Below are positions 44,475-53,148 of a stretch of 64,000 nt of DNA, in pieces (position 1 is the first letter of the stretch; the number at the start of each line of letters is the position of its first letter). The position numbers were made by a program, and so were the translations under genes. This DNA is from Cognaticolwellia beringensis (GTDB taxonomy: Bacteria; Pseudomonadota; Gammaproteobacteria; Enterobacterales; Alteromonadaceae): the NCBI RefSeq assembly GCF_002076895.1, contig NZ_CP020465.1, positions 2,604,001-2,668,000 of the forward strand, given 5' to 3'. The notes beneath the pieces were generated by a model, which did no database searches, was not told the DNA's origin, and saw only the letters and a program-made list of their open reading frames with translations.

Positions 44475-45632
44475 TTGGAGTTTTCATTTACACAAGAGCA
44501 GAAGATGATCCGCGATACCGCAGAAGCCTTCTTAGCAGAAGTTTCTTCATCAGAAGCTGTACGTACGGCAATGGCCACCGAGCAGGGCTATGAAGATAAA
44601 ATTTGGCAGCGTATTTGTGCTGAAATGTACTGGCAAGCTATTCATATTCCTGAAGAATATGGCGGTATGGGCTTAGGCTATGTTGAACTCGTTGTGATGC
44701 TTGAAGAAATGGGACGCTACCTATTATGTTCGCCATTTTTCTCTACGGTATGTTTAGGTGCTAATGCCCTGATCATTGCTGGAACACCCGAACAAAAACA
44801 GCAGTATTTAAGTGAGATCTGTGAGGGAAGTTTAACCGCGACTCTTGCCTACACCGGTAAAAATGGCCAGTGGGGCGCGGATGCTGTGCAAGCAACGGTT
44901 ATACCTCAGGGTGATAATTATCTACTTAATGGTAGCTTTCGATATGTGCCTGATGGCCATACCGCGAGTTTAATCATTGTTGCAGTCCGCGATGAAGGCA
45001 GCTCAGGTGAAGATGGCATTAGCTTATTTACGCTTGATGCTCACACGCCTGGAGTGAGTCGAACTTGGTTACCGACCATGGATGAAACCCGCAAGCAGGC
45101 TGAGATTACTTTAGATAATGTCATTGTCAGTAAAGCGCATTTAATGGGGGCGCAAAGCAAGGCTTGGCCACAGCTCAACAAAATTATTCACCTCGCAACT
45201 ATCGCAACCGCTGCAGAGCAAACCGGTGGTGCGCAACAGATTTTGGATTTAACGGTTGAATATACCAAAGAACGAGTTCAGTTTGGTCGGCCTGTCGCAG
45301 GTTTTCAAGCGGTTAAACACCAAGCAGCAGACATGATGTTACGGGCTGAAGTGGCTAAATCTGCTGTTTATTATGCAGCCTGCGTTGCAGAAGAGGCGAT
45401 TAATGGTGGCCCGCTAGCGGGTGAACTAGCCGAAGCGGCAAGTGTGGCTAAATCGTACTGCTCAGACGGTTATTTTAAAAATGCTAGTGATGCTATTCAG
45501 CTTCATGGTGGGGTTGGTTTCACTTGGGAATATGATGTGCATTTGTATTTTAAGCGTGCCAAGTCTTCTGAGTTATTTTTGGGTAACGCAGCTTATCATC
45601 GCGAGCAAGTCGCAAAATTATTATTAGATTAA
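44475..45632 (+). CDS. Acyl-CoA dehydrogenase, steroid heteromeric type (subunit 1)
   Basis: 385-residue ACAD with a TTG start behind AAGGGG. The C-terminal half has QFGRPVAGFQAVKHQAADMML near residue 275 and LHGGVGFTWEYDVHLYFKR near residue 340. The beta domain has LAYTGKNGQWGADAVQ in place of the standard T-E-P-x-x-G-S-D FAD motif, so this looks like the non-FAD partner of a heteromer. The next gene, 21 bases on, encodes the classical partner. Such alpha2-beta2 ACADs (ChsE, Scd1AB) desaturate steroid side-chain CoA esters. Confidence 0.87.
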   Translation: MEFSFTQEQKMIRDTAEAFLAEVSSSEAVRTAMATEQGYEDKIWQRICAEMYWQAIHIPEEYGGMGLGYVELVVMLEEMGRYLLCSPFFSTVCLGANALIIAGTPEQKQQYLSEICEGSLTATLAYTGKNGQWGADAVQATVIPQGDNYLLNGSFRYVPDGHTASLIIVAVRDEGSSGEDGISLFTLDAHTPGVSRTWLPTMDETRKQAEITLDNVIVSKAHLMGAQSKAWPQLNKIIHLATIATAAEQTGGAQQILDLTVEYTKERVQFGRPVAGFQAVKHQAADMMLRAEVAKSAVYYAACVAEEAINGGPLAGELAEAASVAKSYCSDGYFKNASDAIQLHGGVGFTWEYDVHLYFKRAKSSELFLGNAAYHREQVAKLLLD

Positions 45633-45653
45633 TCGGTTAATAGGGTAGAACCA

Positions 45654-46850
45654 ATGAAAATAAGCTTTAGTCCCGAAGACGAGAAATTTCGCGCAGAAGT
45701 CGCGCAGTGGTTAACACAAAACCTAGTCGGTGAATTTGAGCAGCTGAAGTTTCGCGGCGGTCCGGGGGATGAGCATATGTTTCCCGAAGCACGGAAAAAG
45801 TGGGAACAAAAACTTGCCCAAGGCGGTTGGTCTTGTGTGGGTTGGCCGAAAGAATATGGTGGCCGAGGCTGTTCGATTGAACAACAAGTCATTTTTAATG
45901 AAGAGTATGCTCGTGCGGGCGCGCCTGGGCATGTTGGCCATATCGGTGAAGGTTTAGCCGGCCCAACAATTATCGCTTTTGGTAATGCAGCGCAAAAACA
46001 AAAATACCTTCCCGGCATAGTTGCAGGTACCGAGTTATGGTGCCAAGGGTATTCTGAACCTGGTGCGGGTTCCGATTTAGCCAATGTAAAGACCAAGGCT
46101 CATTTTGACGAGGCTAAAGGTAAATGGATTATTAGCGGCCAAAAGGTCTGGACATCATTAGCCCATGAGTCTGACTTTATTTTTGTTATTGCCCGTACAA
46201 ATCCAGGCTCTATTGCACATAAAGGCTTAGGTTTTTTCTTGATGAAAATGGACCAACCGGGCATTGAAGTGAGGGGAATTAAACAGCTCACTGGCACGTC
46301 AGAATTTAATGAGGTTTTTTTTGACGAGGCGGAATGTGACGCCGATGATATTGTTGGTGAACCAGGCGAAGGTTGGGCGATTGCCATGGGCCTACTGGGT
46401 TTTGAGCGAGGTGTCTCAACTTTAGGTCAGCAGATGCAGTTCCAGAACGAGCTCAATCAAGTTATCGACATCGCTAAAACCAATGGGAGTCATCAGGACC
46501 CCGTTATTCGTCAACGAATTGCCGATGCTCATGTCAGATTAAAAATTATGCGATATAACAGCATGCGAATGTTATCCGATGCGGGAGACGGTGGTCTTAA
46601 AAAAGAAGCGTTAATTTATAAGTTGTATTGGTCTACATGGCATCGAGATTTAGGTGAGTTAGCCATGGATGTCTTAGGTCCAGAAGCAGAAATTTTAGCC
46701 TCAGCGCCATATAACTTGACACGCTTGCAATCGATGTATTTATTTGTTCGTTCCGATACCATTTACGGCGGTACCAATGAAATACAGCGAAATATTATCG
46801 CCGAACGGGGCTTAGGTATGCCAAAAGAACCGAAAGTTCAGCTGAAATAA
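45654..46850 (+). CDS. Acyl-CoA dehydrogenase, steroid heteromeric type (subunit 2)
   Basis: 398-residue ACAD. QGYSEPGAGSDLANVKTKA near residue 130 is the FAD-binding segment, and the C-terminal DTIYGGTNEIQRNIIAERGLGMP is conserved. KEYGGRGCSIEQQVIFNEEY at residue 66 resembles the larger subunit at 10290. It pairs with the preceding ACAD, as IpdE-type dehydrogenases do at 10290-12526. The two pairs probably serve different acyl chains; this one lies near kstD and the ligases, suggesting side-chain beta-oxidation. The unit ends before a hairpin at 46870. Confidence 0.88.
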   Translation: MKISFSPEDEKFRAEVAQWLTQNLVGEFEQLKFRGGPGDEHMFPEARKKWEQKLAQGGWSCVGWPKEYGGRGCSIEQQVIFNEEYARAGAPGHVGHIGEGLAGPTIIAFGNAAQKQKYLPGIVAGTELWCQGYSEPGAGSDLANVKTKAHFDEAKGKWIISGQKVWTSLAHESDFIFVIARTNPGSIAHKGLGFFLMKMDQPGIEVRGIKQLTGTSEFNEVFFDEAECDADDIVGEPGEGWAIAMGLLGFERGVSTLGQQMQFQNELNQVIDIAKTNGSHQDPVIRQRIADAHVRLKIMRYNSMRMLSDAGDGGLKKEALIYKLYWSTWHRDLGELAMDVLGPEAEILASAPYNLTRLQSMYLFVRSDTIYGGTNEIQRNIIAERGLGMPKEPKVQLK

Positions 46851-46869
46851 TTGTCGCTATTATAACTAT

Positions 46870-46901
46870 GGCCGCCTAGATGTTATAACGCCTAGGTGGT
46901 C
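46870..46901 (+). terminator. Hairpin after the ACAD pair
   Basis: GGCCGCCTAG and CTAGGTGGTC form a 10-bp RNA stem with two G-U pairs and a 12-base loop, 20 bases after the stop. No clear T-run follows. Confidence 0.45.
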
Positions 46902-47208
46902 TTGCTAATGGTGCTGCAGAATCCTAAATTCCCCCACTTCAATCCCCCTCAATCTATGATGTCTATGTTCAGAAAGAGAATATAAAAAAATCTAGTTCAT
47001 TTAGCCTATGTCAGACCTCGACACGATGATTAGTATAAAGGGTGAACAATAAAAGCCTTAATTACGCGCATGACTTATCAAAAGTTTAGGCTATCACTTT
47101 GCTGAAGTCGCTATTGACATATGAATTTGGCAATAAACCGAACTTATGGCGCTTTTTATAATAACAGTATCAATGTTGTAAACGTTAAAATAAAACAAGG
47201 AATGAAGT
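46902..47208 (+). promoter_or_regulatory. Upstream region of the first TonB-dependent receptor
   Basis: About 300 bases without a gene. It holds a moderate match to the steroid operator (AAGTCGCTATTGACATATGA at 47105-47124, 85 bases before the GTG start). A degenerate form with a seven-base spacer lies near 47020. Confidence 0.45.
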
Positions 47209-49377
47209 GTGAATTATAATAAAACCCCCTTAAATATCGCTTTAACAATCGCATTAGTTGGTATGTCTAATGCCAGTCACGCTGCGGAAAACGACAATAA
47301 AAATAAAGCTGCACTTGAAGTTATTGAAGTGACCGCACAAAAACGTGTGCAAAACCTACAAGAACTACCCACAGCAGTCTCGGTGTTTAACAGTGAATCG
47401 CTTAGAGAAAAAGGCATAACAGATGTTGAAGATCTCAGTATTTATACGCCTAATATGCAAATATCAGAAACACCGGGTGGCAGCACAGGTGCAACTATTG
47501 CTATTCGCGGCTCTGTGACCATTAATCCAGCAGTGACTTGGGAACCCACCACGGGGGTTTATATTGACGGCGTTTTTGTTTCAAAAAACATTGGCGGTTT
47601 ATTTGATGTTGCCGCTATTGAGCGTGTTGAAGTTTTACGCGGCCCACAAGGTACACTTTATGGTAAGAATACCATTGGTGGGGCACTGAGTATTATGACC
47701 CGTAAACCAAGTGGAGAGCTTGGCGGAGAGGTGAGAGTGGGTGCGGGTAATTACGGCATGAAAGATCTTTATATCAGCGCAGACTCAGCCCAAATTAATG
47801 ACAAATTAAGTTTTAATATCACCGCCAATAAAAAAACGCGTGATGGTTTTTATGACAACTTATCTGCTAACTCTGATGTGAAAAAGTTCAAAGAGCTAGA
47901 CTCAACATCACTGCGTTTTGGTGCCTTGTATGAACACAGCGAAGACCTTAACTTTTATTACACCTATGACAATAGCGATAAAGACCTTACGCCTTCAATG
48001 GGACAATCCAGTATTCATGGTGTAACACCTGATGATACTAAAACTCGAAAAGAAAGCACTGCACTTGATGGCGCACAATTTGATCGTTCTGAAAGCTCGG
48101 GTCATGCGCTAACGGTTACTTGGCAAGCAAGTGATACTTTAACCGTTAAATCTATTTCGGCGTTTCGAGAAATAAACTATGAAGATGGTAATGATTATGA
48201 CGGTTTTGATTTACTCGGCTTTCACACTATTCGCCGTGTAGATCACGAGCAAACCTCACAAGAAGTTCAATTTATCGGCAACCTTGAACAGTTAAATTAT
48301 GTTGGCGGCTTATTCTATTTTAATGAAGAATCCCAAGCTGATAATCCATACATTCTAGGTTTTGGTACGGTTAATAACTACTATGGCGTTGAGTCTGAGT
48401 CAGTTGCAGCTTATGCTAATCTTGATTATAAATTATCAGATAAAATGACAATTGCTGGGGGTATTCGTTGGACATCAGAAGAAAAAACCTTCTACATTGA
48501 ACATCCAGATGACTTCAGTTTTGCTTACTTTTTCCCATTACCTTATACAACAGCGAATGATACATGGACAAATACTTCTGCAATGGCCTCGCTTACCTAT
48601 GAGTTGGCCGATAATATCAACACTTATGTGAAGGTGTCACAAGGTTGGAAAGCGGGTGGTTTTAATGGCGAAGCGGCAACTGCTGAAATAGCGGTTAAGC
48701 CTTACGATGAAGAAAAAGTATTGGCTTATGAGTGGGGTTTAAAATCTCGTTGGTTAGATCAACGTCTACAAGCTAACGTGGCGGTATTTTATAATGACAT
48801 TACCGATATGCAAATGTCTGAGTTTTTAGGCGCATATTCTGATATTCAAAATGCCGGTGCTGCAAAAGTCAAAGGGCTTGAACTTGAACTAATTGCGGTA
48901 CTAACTGAAGAGTTAACCGTTAACTTTAGTTATGGCATGCTCGATAGTAAATATGATGAATTTATTACTTACGATGTTTACACCGGTGTGGCAAATGATG
49001 TTACTCATAGTGCAGAGTTTCCATATAATCCAGACAATAAGTGGTCGTTAGGACTTAACTACTTAACAGAATTGTCGTTTGGTACTCTGAGCGCTTCTGC
49101 GGATTATAGTTATGTAGACGATCATTTTGTCTTTCATAATCAACCGGCTGCTGAATTTACCCGCGTTGAAAGCTATAACGTGTTAAATGCTCGCATATCA
49201 CTTAGAGAAATTGCGGGTAGTCAATTTAGTGTCTCATTGTGGGGTAAGAACATTACTGATGAAGAATACCGCATTAATGGTATTCCTATGGGTGATGCCA
49301 CTGGCGCTTTCATTGGTGGTATTAACTACTATGGTGACCCAGCGACTTATGGCTTAGAAGTTAGTTACCAGTTTTAA
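47209..49377 (+). CDS. TonB-dependent outer-membrane receptor
   Basis: 722 residues with a signal peptide (NIALTIALVGMSNASHA) cleaved near residue 26. A possible TonB box is in ALEVIEVTAQKR. The plug domain carries LRGPQGTLYGKNTIGGALSIMTRKPS near residue 144, and the C-terminus ends in aromatic SYQF as outer-membrane barrels do. The start is GTG after AAGGAA. Receptors of this iron-siderophore-like class often import non-iron molecules in marine Alteromonadales; location within the steroid cluster and a possible operator upstream point to steroid uptake, by inference. Confidence 0.87.
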   Translation: MNYNKTPLNIALTIALVGMSNASHAAENDNKNKAALEVIEVTAQKRVQNLQELPTAVSVFNSESLREKGITDVEDLSIYTPNMQISETPGGSTGATIAIRGSVTINPAVTWEPTTGVYIDGVFVSKNIGGLFDVAAIERVEVLRGPQGTLYGKNTIGGALSIMTRKPSGELGGEVRVGAGNYGMKDLYISADSAQINDKLSFNITANKKTRDGFYDNLSANSDVKKFKELDSTSLRFGALYEHSEDLNFYYTYDNSDKDLTPSMGQSSIHGVTPDDTKTRKESTALDGAQFDRSESSGHALTVTWQASDTLTVKSISAFREINYEDGNDYDGFDLLGFHTIRRVDHEQTSQEVQFIGNLEQLNYVGGLFYFNEESQADNPYILGFGTVNNYYGVESESVAAYANLDYKLSDKMTIAGGIRWTSEEKTFYIEHPDDFSFAYFFPLPYTTANDTWTNTSAMASLTYELADNINTYVKVSQGWKAGGFNGEAATAEIAVKPYDEEKVLAYEWGLKSRWLDQRLQANVAVFYNDITDMQMSEFLGAYSDIQNAGAAKVKGLELELIAVLTEELTVNFSYGMLDSKYDEFITYDVYTGVANDVTHSAEFPYNPDNKWSLGLNYLTELSFGTLSASADYSYVDDHFVFHNQPAAEFTRVESYNVLNARISLREIAGSQFSVSLWGKNITDEEYRINGIPMGDATGAFIGGINYYGDPATYGLEVSYQF

Positions 49378-49405
49378 TCGTTATGTTCGATAGTAATTAA
49401 AGCAA

Positions 49406-49440
49406 AAAAATGGCCTTGTTGAGATAACAAGGCCATTTTT
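49406..49440. terminator. Bidirectional rho-independent terminator
   Basis: A perfect 15-bp stem (AAAAATGGCCTTGTT with AACAAGGCCATTTTT) and a 5-base loop between the convergent receptor and SDR genes. Confidence 0.92.
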
Positions 49441-49460
49441 TATAAGCGTAGTTACTTCAC

Positions 49461-50264
49461 TTATAACGAAAAATCACTTCTTGGCATTGCCATTGGCGGA
49501 ACCGTTATCCCGCCATTAACACCGAATATTTCCCCTGTGATATAACTAGCAGCAGGCGAAGCTAAAAATAGCGCACAAGCGGCAACATCTTCAGGTTGCC
49601 CCAATCGATTCATCGGCACTTGTTTTACCATTTTTAGTTCTAACTCTTCGTTCATAACACCTTTAAGTGCATCGGTAAGTGTTGAGCCAACACTGATGGC
49701 ATTCACTCGTACTTTCGGTGCAAAATCTTGGGCTAAATTGAGTGTCATAAAATTCATCGCCGCTTTGCCAACGCCATAACTTAAAAAACCAGATTGTGCT
49801 ATATGGCCACCAACAGAAGAAATATTGATAATAGCACCTGTGCCGGCAGTTTTAACCATTGCAGGAGCGCAAAGGCGTGACATGGAAAATGCTGTAGTAG
49901 TATTGAGTTTAAAGCAGGCTTCTAGCTCGTCTTCAGTGGTCATTAAAGTCGGTTTAATGGCGCCTGAACCACCAACATTATTGACTAAAATGTCGAGTCG
50001 TCCAAAATGTTCAATAGTTTTTGCCAGTAAGTTTTCCCGTTGCTGCTGGTCGAGAATATCACAAGCAACCACTAATGCCTTGCTACCGCGAAGACGAATT
50101 TGTTCGGCAGTATCTTCTAGTTGCTCGACAGTTCTTGCCGTGACGACGACATCAGCACCTGCATCGGCCAGTGCAATGGCCGTAGCTGCGCCAATGCCTC
50201 GTCCTGAGCCAGTGACAATAGCAACCTGGCCGGTTAATTTAAATCGCTCTAAAATATTAGACAT
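49461..50264 (-). CDS. Short-chain dehydrogenase, hydroxysteroid dehydrogenase-like
   Basis: 267-residue SDR. TGSGRGIGAATAIALADAGADVVVTAR near residue 18, NNVGGSGAIKP near residue 94 and catalytic YGVGKAAMNFM near residue 165. It resembles 7-alpha-hydroxysteroid dehydrogenase/FabG-like SDRs. GAGGAAG precedes the ATG. A terminator separates it from the upstream thiolase gene, so it may have partial independence of expression. Oxidation of a ring or side-chain hydroxyl of a bile-acid-like steroid is plausible; regiochemistry cannot be read from sequence. Confidence 0.85.
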   Translation of the reverse strand: MSNILERFKLTGQVAIVTGSGRGIGAATAIALADAGADVVVTARTVEQLEDTAEQIRLRGSKALVVACDILDQQQRENLLAKTIEHFGRLDILVNNVGGSGAIKPTLMTTEDELEACFKLNTTTAFSMSRLCAPAMVKTAGTGAIINISSVGGHIAQSGFLSYGVGKAAMNFMTLNLAQDFAPKVRVNAISVGSTLTDALKGVMNEELELKMVKQVPMNRLGQPEDVAACALFLASPAASYITGEIFGVNGGITVPPMAMPRSDFSL

Positions 50265-50300
50265 TCAATACTTCCTCCATTAATTGTTTTTGGCGATATT

Positions 50301-50325
50301 AAAAAAGGGCGCAAAGCCCTTTTTT
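50301..50325 (-). terminator. Rho-independent terminator between thiolase and SDR genes
   Basis: AAAAAAGGGC and GCCCTTTTTT form a 10-bp stem with loop GCAAA. It works for minus-strand transcription from the thiolase gene; the symmetric A and T tracts make it bidirectional. Confidence 0.88.
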
Positions 50326-50360
50326 AGTCAAGATAGTTAATTCTAGTGCTTTCAGTTATC

Positions 50361-51566
50361 TTACAGGCATACTTCGAATAGACCTGCTGCGCCCATACCA
50401 CCGCCGATACACATACTCACCACAACGTATTTCACGCCGCGTCGTTTGCCTTCGATTAATGCATGACCCACCATACGAGCACCACTCATACCAAACGGGT
50501 GACCAATGGCAATTGCGCCACCGTTAACGTTCAGTTTTTCGTTATCAATACCGAGATAGTCACGCGAATAAATCAGCTGACAAGCAAATGCTTCGTTAAT
50601 TTCCCATAAGCCGATGTCTTCAATGCTTAGGTTATGCTGTTTTAATAATTTTGGAATAGCGTAAATTGGACCTATGCCCATTTCATCTGGTTCACAGCCA
50701 GCAACTGCCATGCCTCTAAATACGCCCATAGGTGATAAACCTTTTTGCGCCGCTAATTGAGAGTCCATAACGACACAGGCAGAAGCACCATCTGATAATT
50801 GACTGGCATTACCTGCGGTAATGAATTTACCTTCTGTAATAACACGGCCATCTTTCCAAACAGGTGCTAAGCTTTGTAGGCTTTCTAGTGTAGTAGATGG
50901 GCGGTTGCCTTCATCTTTACCCAGTAACACTTCTTCATAGCTGACTTCTTTGGTTTCGCGATTAAATACTGACTTGGTTGATGCCATCGGAACAATTTCA
51001 TCATCGAAAAAACCGTTTGCTTGTGCTGCAGCAATGCGTTGTTGAGATTGTAAGCTGTATTCATCTTGCGCTAGGCGTGAAATGTTATAGCGTTTAGCAA
51101 CCACTTCTGCTGTTTCAATCATTTGCATATAAGCATGCTCAGATTTTGACAGTACAACTTTAGACACATTGCGATAACTGTTCTTATGCTTGTTTTGTAC
51201 CATTGAAATAGATTCAACGCCCCCTGCAACCACAGTGTCCATTGAACCCACCATGATGTTTTGTGCGGCAAAGGCAATACTCATTAAACCTGATGAACAT
51301 TGTCGGTCAAGGGTCATACCCGGTACGCTATTGGGTAATCCTGCAGCGGTTGCAGTTAAGCGGCCTAAGTTATAGCCTTGGGTGCCTTGTTGGGCTGCAC
51401 AGCCGATGATCACGTCGTCAACTTCTGCACCTTCTATACCTGCGCGCAGAACAGCTTGCTCTACGGCATGACCTGATAATGCAGGAGCTTCGGTGTCGTT
51501 AAAGGCACCACGAAAGGCTTTGCCCATTGGAGTTCTGGCGGTAGATACTATGACTGCTTCACGCAT
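50361..51566 (-). CDS. Steroid side-chain thiolase (FadA5-like)
   Basis: 401-residue thiolase with Cys90 ([11 protein letters not shown]), His356 ([14 protein letters not shown]) and Cys386 ([15 protein letters not shown]). All catalytic residues are present. The HPFGMSG motif, instead of the HPLGATG found in the FadA6-type enzyme at 12526, indicates a different substrate class. FadA5 releases propionyl- or acetyl-CoA from the beta-keto side chain of cholesterol or bile acids. AAGGAA precedes the ATG. The upstream region holds the 18-bp element shared with the ksi promoter. Confidence 0.88.
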   Translation of the reverse strand: MREAVIVSTARTPMGKAFRGAFNDTEAPALSGHAVEQAVLRAGIEGAEVDDVIIGCAAQQGTQGYNLGRLTATAAGLPNSVPGMTLDRQCSSGLMSIAFAAQNIMVGSMDTVVAGGVESISMVQNKHKNSYRNVSKVVLSKSEHAYMQMIETAEVVAKRYNISRLAQDEYSLQSQQRIAAAQANGFFDDEIVPMASTKSVFNRETKEVSYEEVLLGKDEGNRPSTTLESLQSLAPVWKDGRVITEGKFITAGNASQLSDGASACVVMDSQLAAQKGLSPMGVFRGMAVAGCEPDEMGIGPIYAIPKLLKQHNLSIEDIGLWEINEAFACQLIYSRDYLGIDNEKLNVNGGAIAIGHPFGMSGARMVGHALIEGKRRGVKYVVVSMCIGGGMGAAGLFEVCL

Positions 51567-51949
51567 GATTATTCCTTACTTGTTGGGAGCATCGAGATAC
51601 TCGCACGATTAAAATTAGGTTAGGCAATAACAAAGCATGCTTTGGATAATATTCTAGGAATATAGTTACGCTCAACCCATACCAAGAATAAAAATAGAAA
51701 TTGCCAGTTAGTTCATTAACACCTATGAAGCAATATTGAACATCGACCATTTGAGGTAGACAATGATTATCTTTGGTAATTAAGTGAAACATAGCTCGGT
51801 AATTCTAAAATGAAAGACATAAGTAATGACGACAATACCCGTCTATTTGAACGATGCATTAAAGTTGGTAATAGGTAAATTACTTCTTTGAGTTTATAGC
51901 CGTTACTAAAATATAAGTTCGACGGATTTTAATAAAAAGGAACAGATTG
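51567..51949. promoter_or_regulatory. Divergent control region with shared 18-bp element, copy 2
   Basis: 383 bases without a gene between the FadA5-like thiolase (minus) and an SDR (plus). CATCGACCATTTGAGGTA at 51741-51758 is identical to 21885-21902. Nothing else was recognised. Confidence 0.55.
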
Positions 51950-52759
51950 ATGTCAAAAATAGCGTTTATTTCAGGTGCTAGTCGAGGTATAGGGCGTGCA
52001 ACCGCTATTGCGTTTGCAAAAGCTGGCTACAAATTAGCGATAACGGCTCGTGAGCTAGGTAGCAATAGCTTACAAAAAGACAAGTCCTCAAATGATAATT
52101 ATGCAGGTAGTAGTTTAACTGAAACAGCTCATATGCTTGAAGAGTTTGGCACTGAAGTTATCGCACTCAAAATGGATTTACTGAATACAAATTCAGTACA
52201 TGTGGCTATAAATAAAGTACTAGAACACTTTGGCACGGTTGATGTTGTGATTAATAATGCGATTTACCAAGGACCTGATCTTAATGCCGCTTTAATGGAT
52301 TTAAGCCCGGATACTTTCGAGAAAGTTGCCAGAGCTTATATCGGCGCACCGGTGCAAATAACGCAAGCGGTGATACCAAGTATGTTGCAGCAACAAAGCG
52401 GCTGTATCATCAATATTACTTCAGGAGCAGGAGAGAAAGATCCTCCTATTCCCGCATCTCGCGGTGGTTGGGGTTACGCATATGGAGCAGGCAAAGCGGC
52501 TGTTTCTCGTTTATCAGGTATTATTTGCAGGGAACATGGTCATCAAGGTATTAGGGCGTTTACGGTCAATCCTGGCGTGGTTAATACTGAAACATTACGT
52601 GCCACAATAGGCGATCAAGGTATAAAAGGCTTAAAACAGGCAGTGGCAGAGCCTGATGAGATTGCCAATGTATTATTATGGATAGCTGAAAACCCAGCGG
52701 CAGACTCTATGCAGTACAGTACTATTCAAGCACAAAAGTTAGCAAAAGATCTGAAATAA
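51950..52759 (+). CDS. Short-chain dehydrogenase with insertion
   Basis: 269-residue SDR; SGASRGIGRATAIAFAKAGYKLAITAR near residue 9, NNAIYQGPD near residue 103 and the catalytic YAYGAGKAAVSRLSG near residue 180. Between the second strand and the following helix a Ser/Asn-rich insertion (GSNSLQKDKSSNDNYAGSS) extends the usual loop. That loop normally sets NAD or NADP preference. The ATG at 51950 is 7 bases after AAAAGGAA; a TTG at 51947 directly before it is less likely. Alone between a thiolase gene and a receptor gene; substrate unknown. Confidence 0.84.
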   Translation: MSKIAFISGASRGIGRATAIAFAKAGYKLAITARELGSNSLQKDKSSNDNYAGSSLTETAHMLEEFGTEVIALKMDLLNTNSVHVAINKVLEHFGTVDVVINNAIYQGPDLNAALMDLSPDTFEKVARAYIGAPVQITQAVIPSMLQQQSGCIINITSGAGEKDPPIPASRGGWGYAYGAGKAAVSRLSGIICREHGHQGIRAFTVNPGVVNTETLRATIGDQGIKGLKQAVAEPDEIANVLLWIAENPAADSMQYSTIQAQKLAKDLK

Positions 52760-52788
52760 GCCGGCAAGTTTTCACGCTATGCACATTT

Positions 52789-53020
52789 AAAAGGGTAATT
52801 TATTATCCTTTTTTATTGGCTGTTTTTTACGTGATGTCTAGAAGATAGTCGCCCTTATATCTGTGCTAAATGGATAATGAACACTCTTCTTAATCTCTAT
52901 TACTTTAGATAATCAAATTTTTTCACAAATACATCAGTTAATAAAACCTTATAGAGGGTAATTCATACTCTTTTTTGTTGGCTGATGAGTGCGTGATGTT
53001 TAACTGATAGTGGGATTTAT
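52789..53020 (+). repeat. Imperfect ~70-bp direct repeat in the gene-free interval 52760-53148
   Basis: 52789-52860 and 52953-53020 share GGGTAATT, CTTTTTT, TTGGCTG and CGTGATGT in the same order and spacing, about 164 bases apart. Both begin with a terminator-like hairpin. This suggests a local duplication or two copies of a mobile terminator-like element. No gene is present in the interval. Confidence 0.55.
52790..52816 (+). terminator. Rho-independent terminator, first of two related copies
   Basis: AAAGGGTAA and TTATCCTTT pair around TTTA and are followed by Ts, 30 bases after the SDR stop. The hairpin and about 45 bases after it are similar to 52953-53020. Confidence 0.75.
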
Positions 53021-53046
53021 ACCAAGTTGATTAATCAACTTGGTAT
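53019..53046. repeat. Perfect 28-bp palindrome
   Basis: ATACCAAGTTGATT and its exact reverse complement abut without a spacer. Palindromes beginning TATACCAA are frequent intergenic elements in Alteromonadales, and a half-like TTATACCAATTG occurs at 31591. Confidence 0.7.
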
Positions 53047-53088
53047 TAGATGGGGTAATTACTAGCACAATGCATGATTTGATTGTTA

Positions 53089-53120
53089 AAAGGCCTTAAT
53101 AATTACTTATTAAGGCCTTT
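53089..53120. terminator. Terminator of the second TonB-dependent receptor
   Basis: A perfect 14-bp stem (AAAGGCCTTAATAA with TTATTAAGGCCTTT), loop TTAC. It lies 28 bases after the receptor stop on the minus strand. Confidence 0.85.
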
Positions 53121-53148
53121 AATGGTTTGTGCGCAATTAATCTTTCAA

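Noticed and set aside
45629..46096. Long antisense frame opposite the acyl-CoA dehydrogenase gene
   Set aside because: A shadow of the conserved plus-strand gene, with no ribosome site and low-complexity Pro/Ser-rich translation.
47015..47040. GTCAGACCTCGACACGATGATT as an operator before the first receptor
   Set aside because: Seven-base spacer and an extra base before CGATGA. The copy at 47105 fits better.
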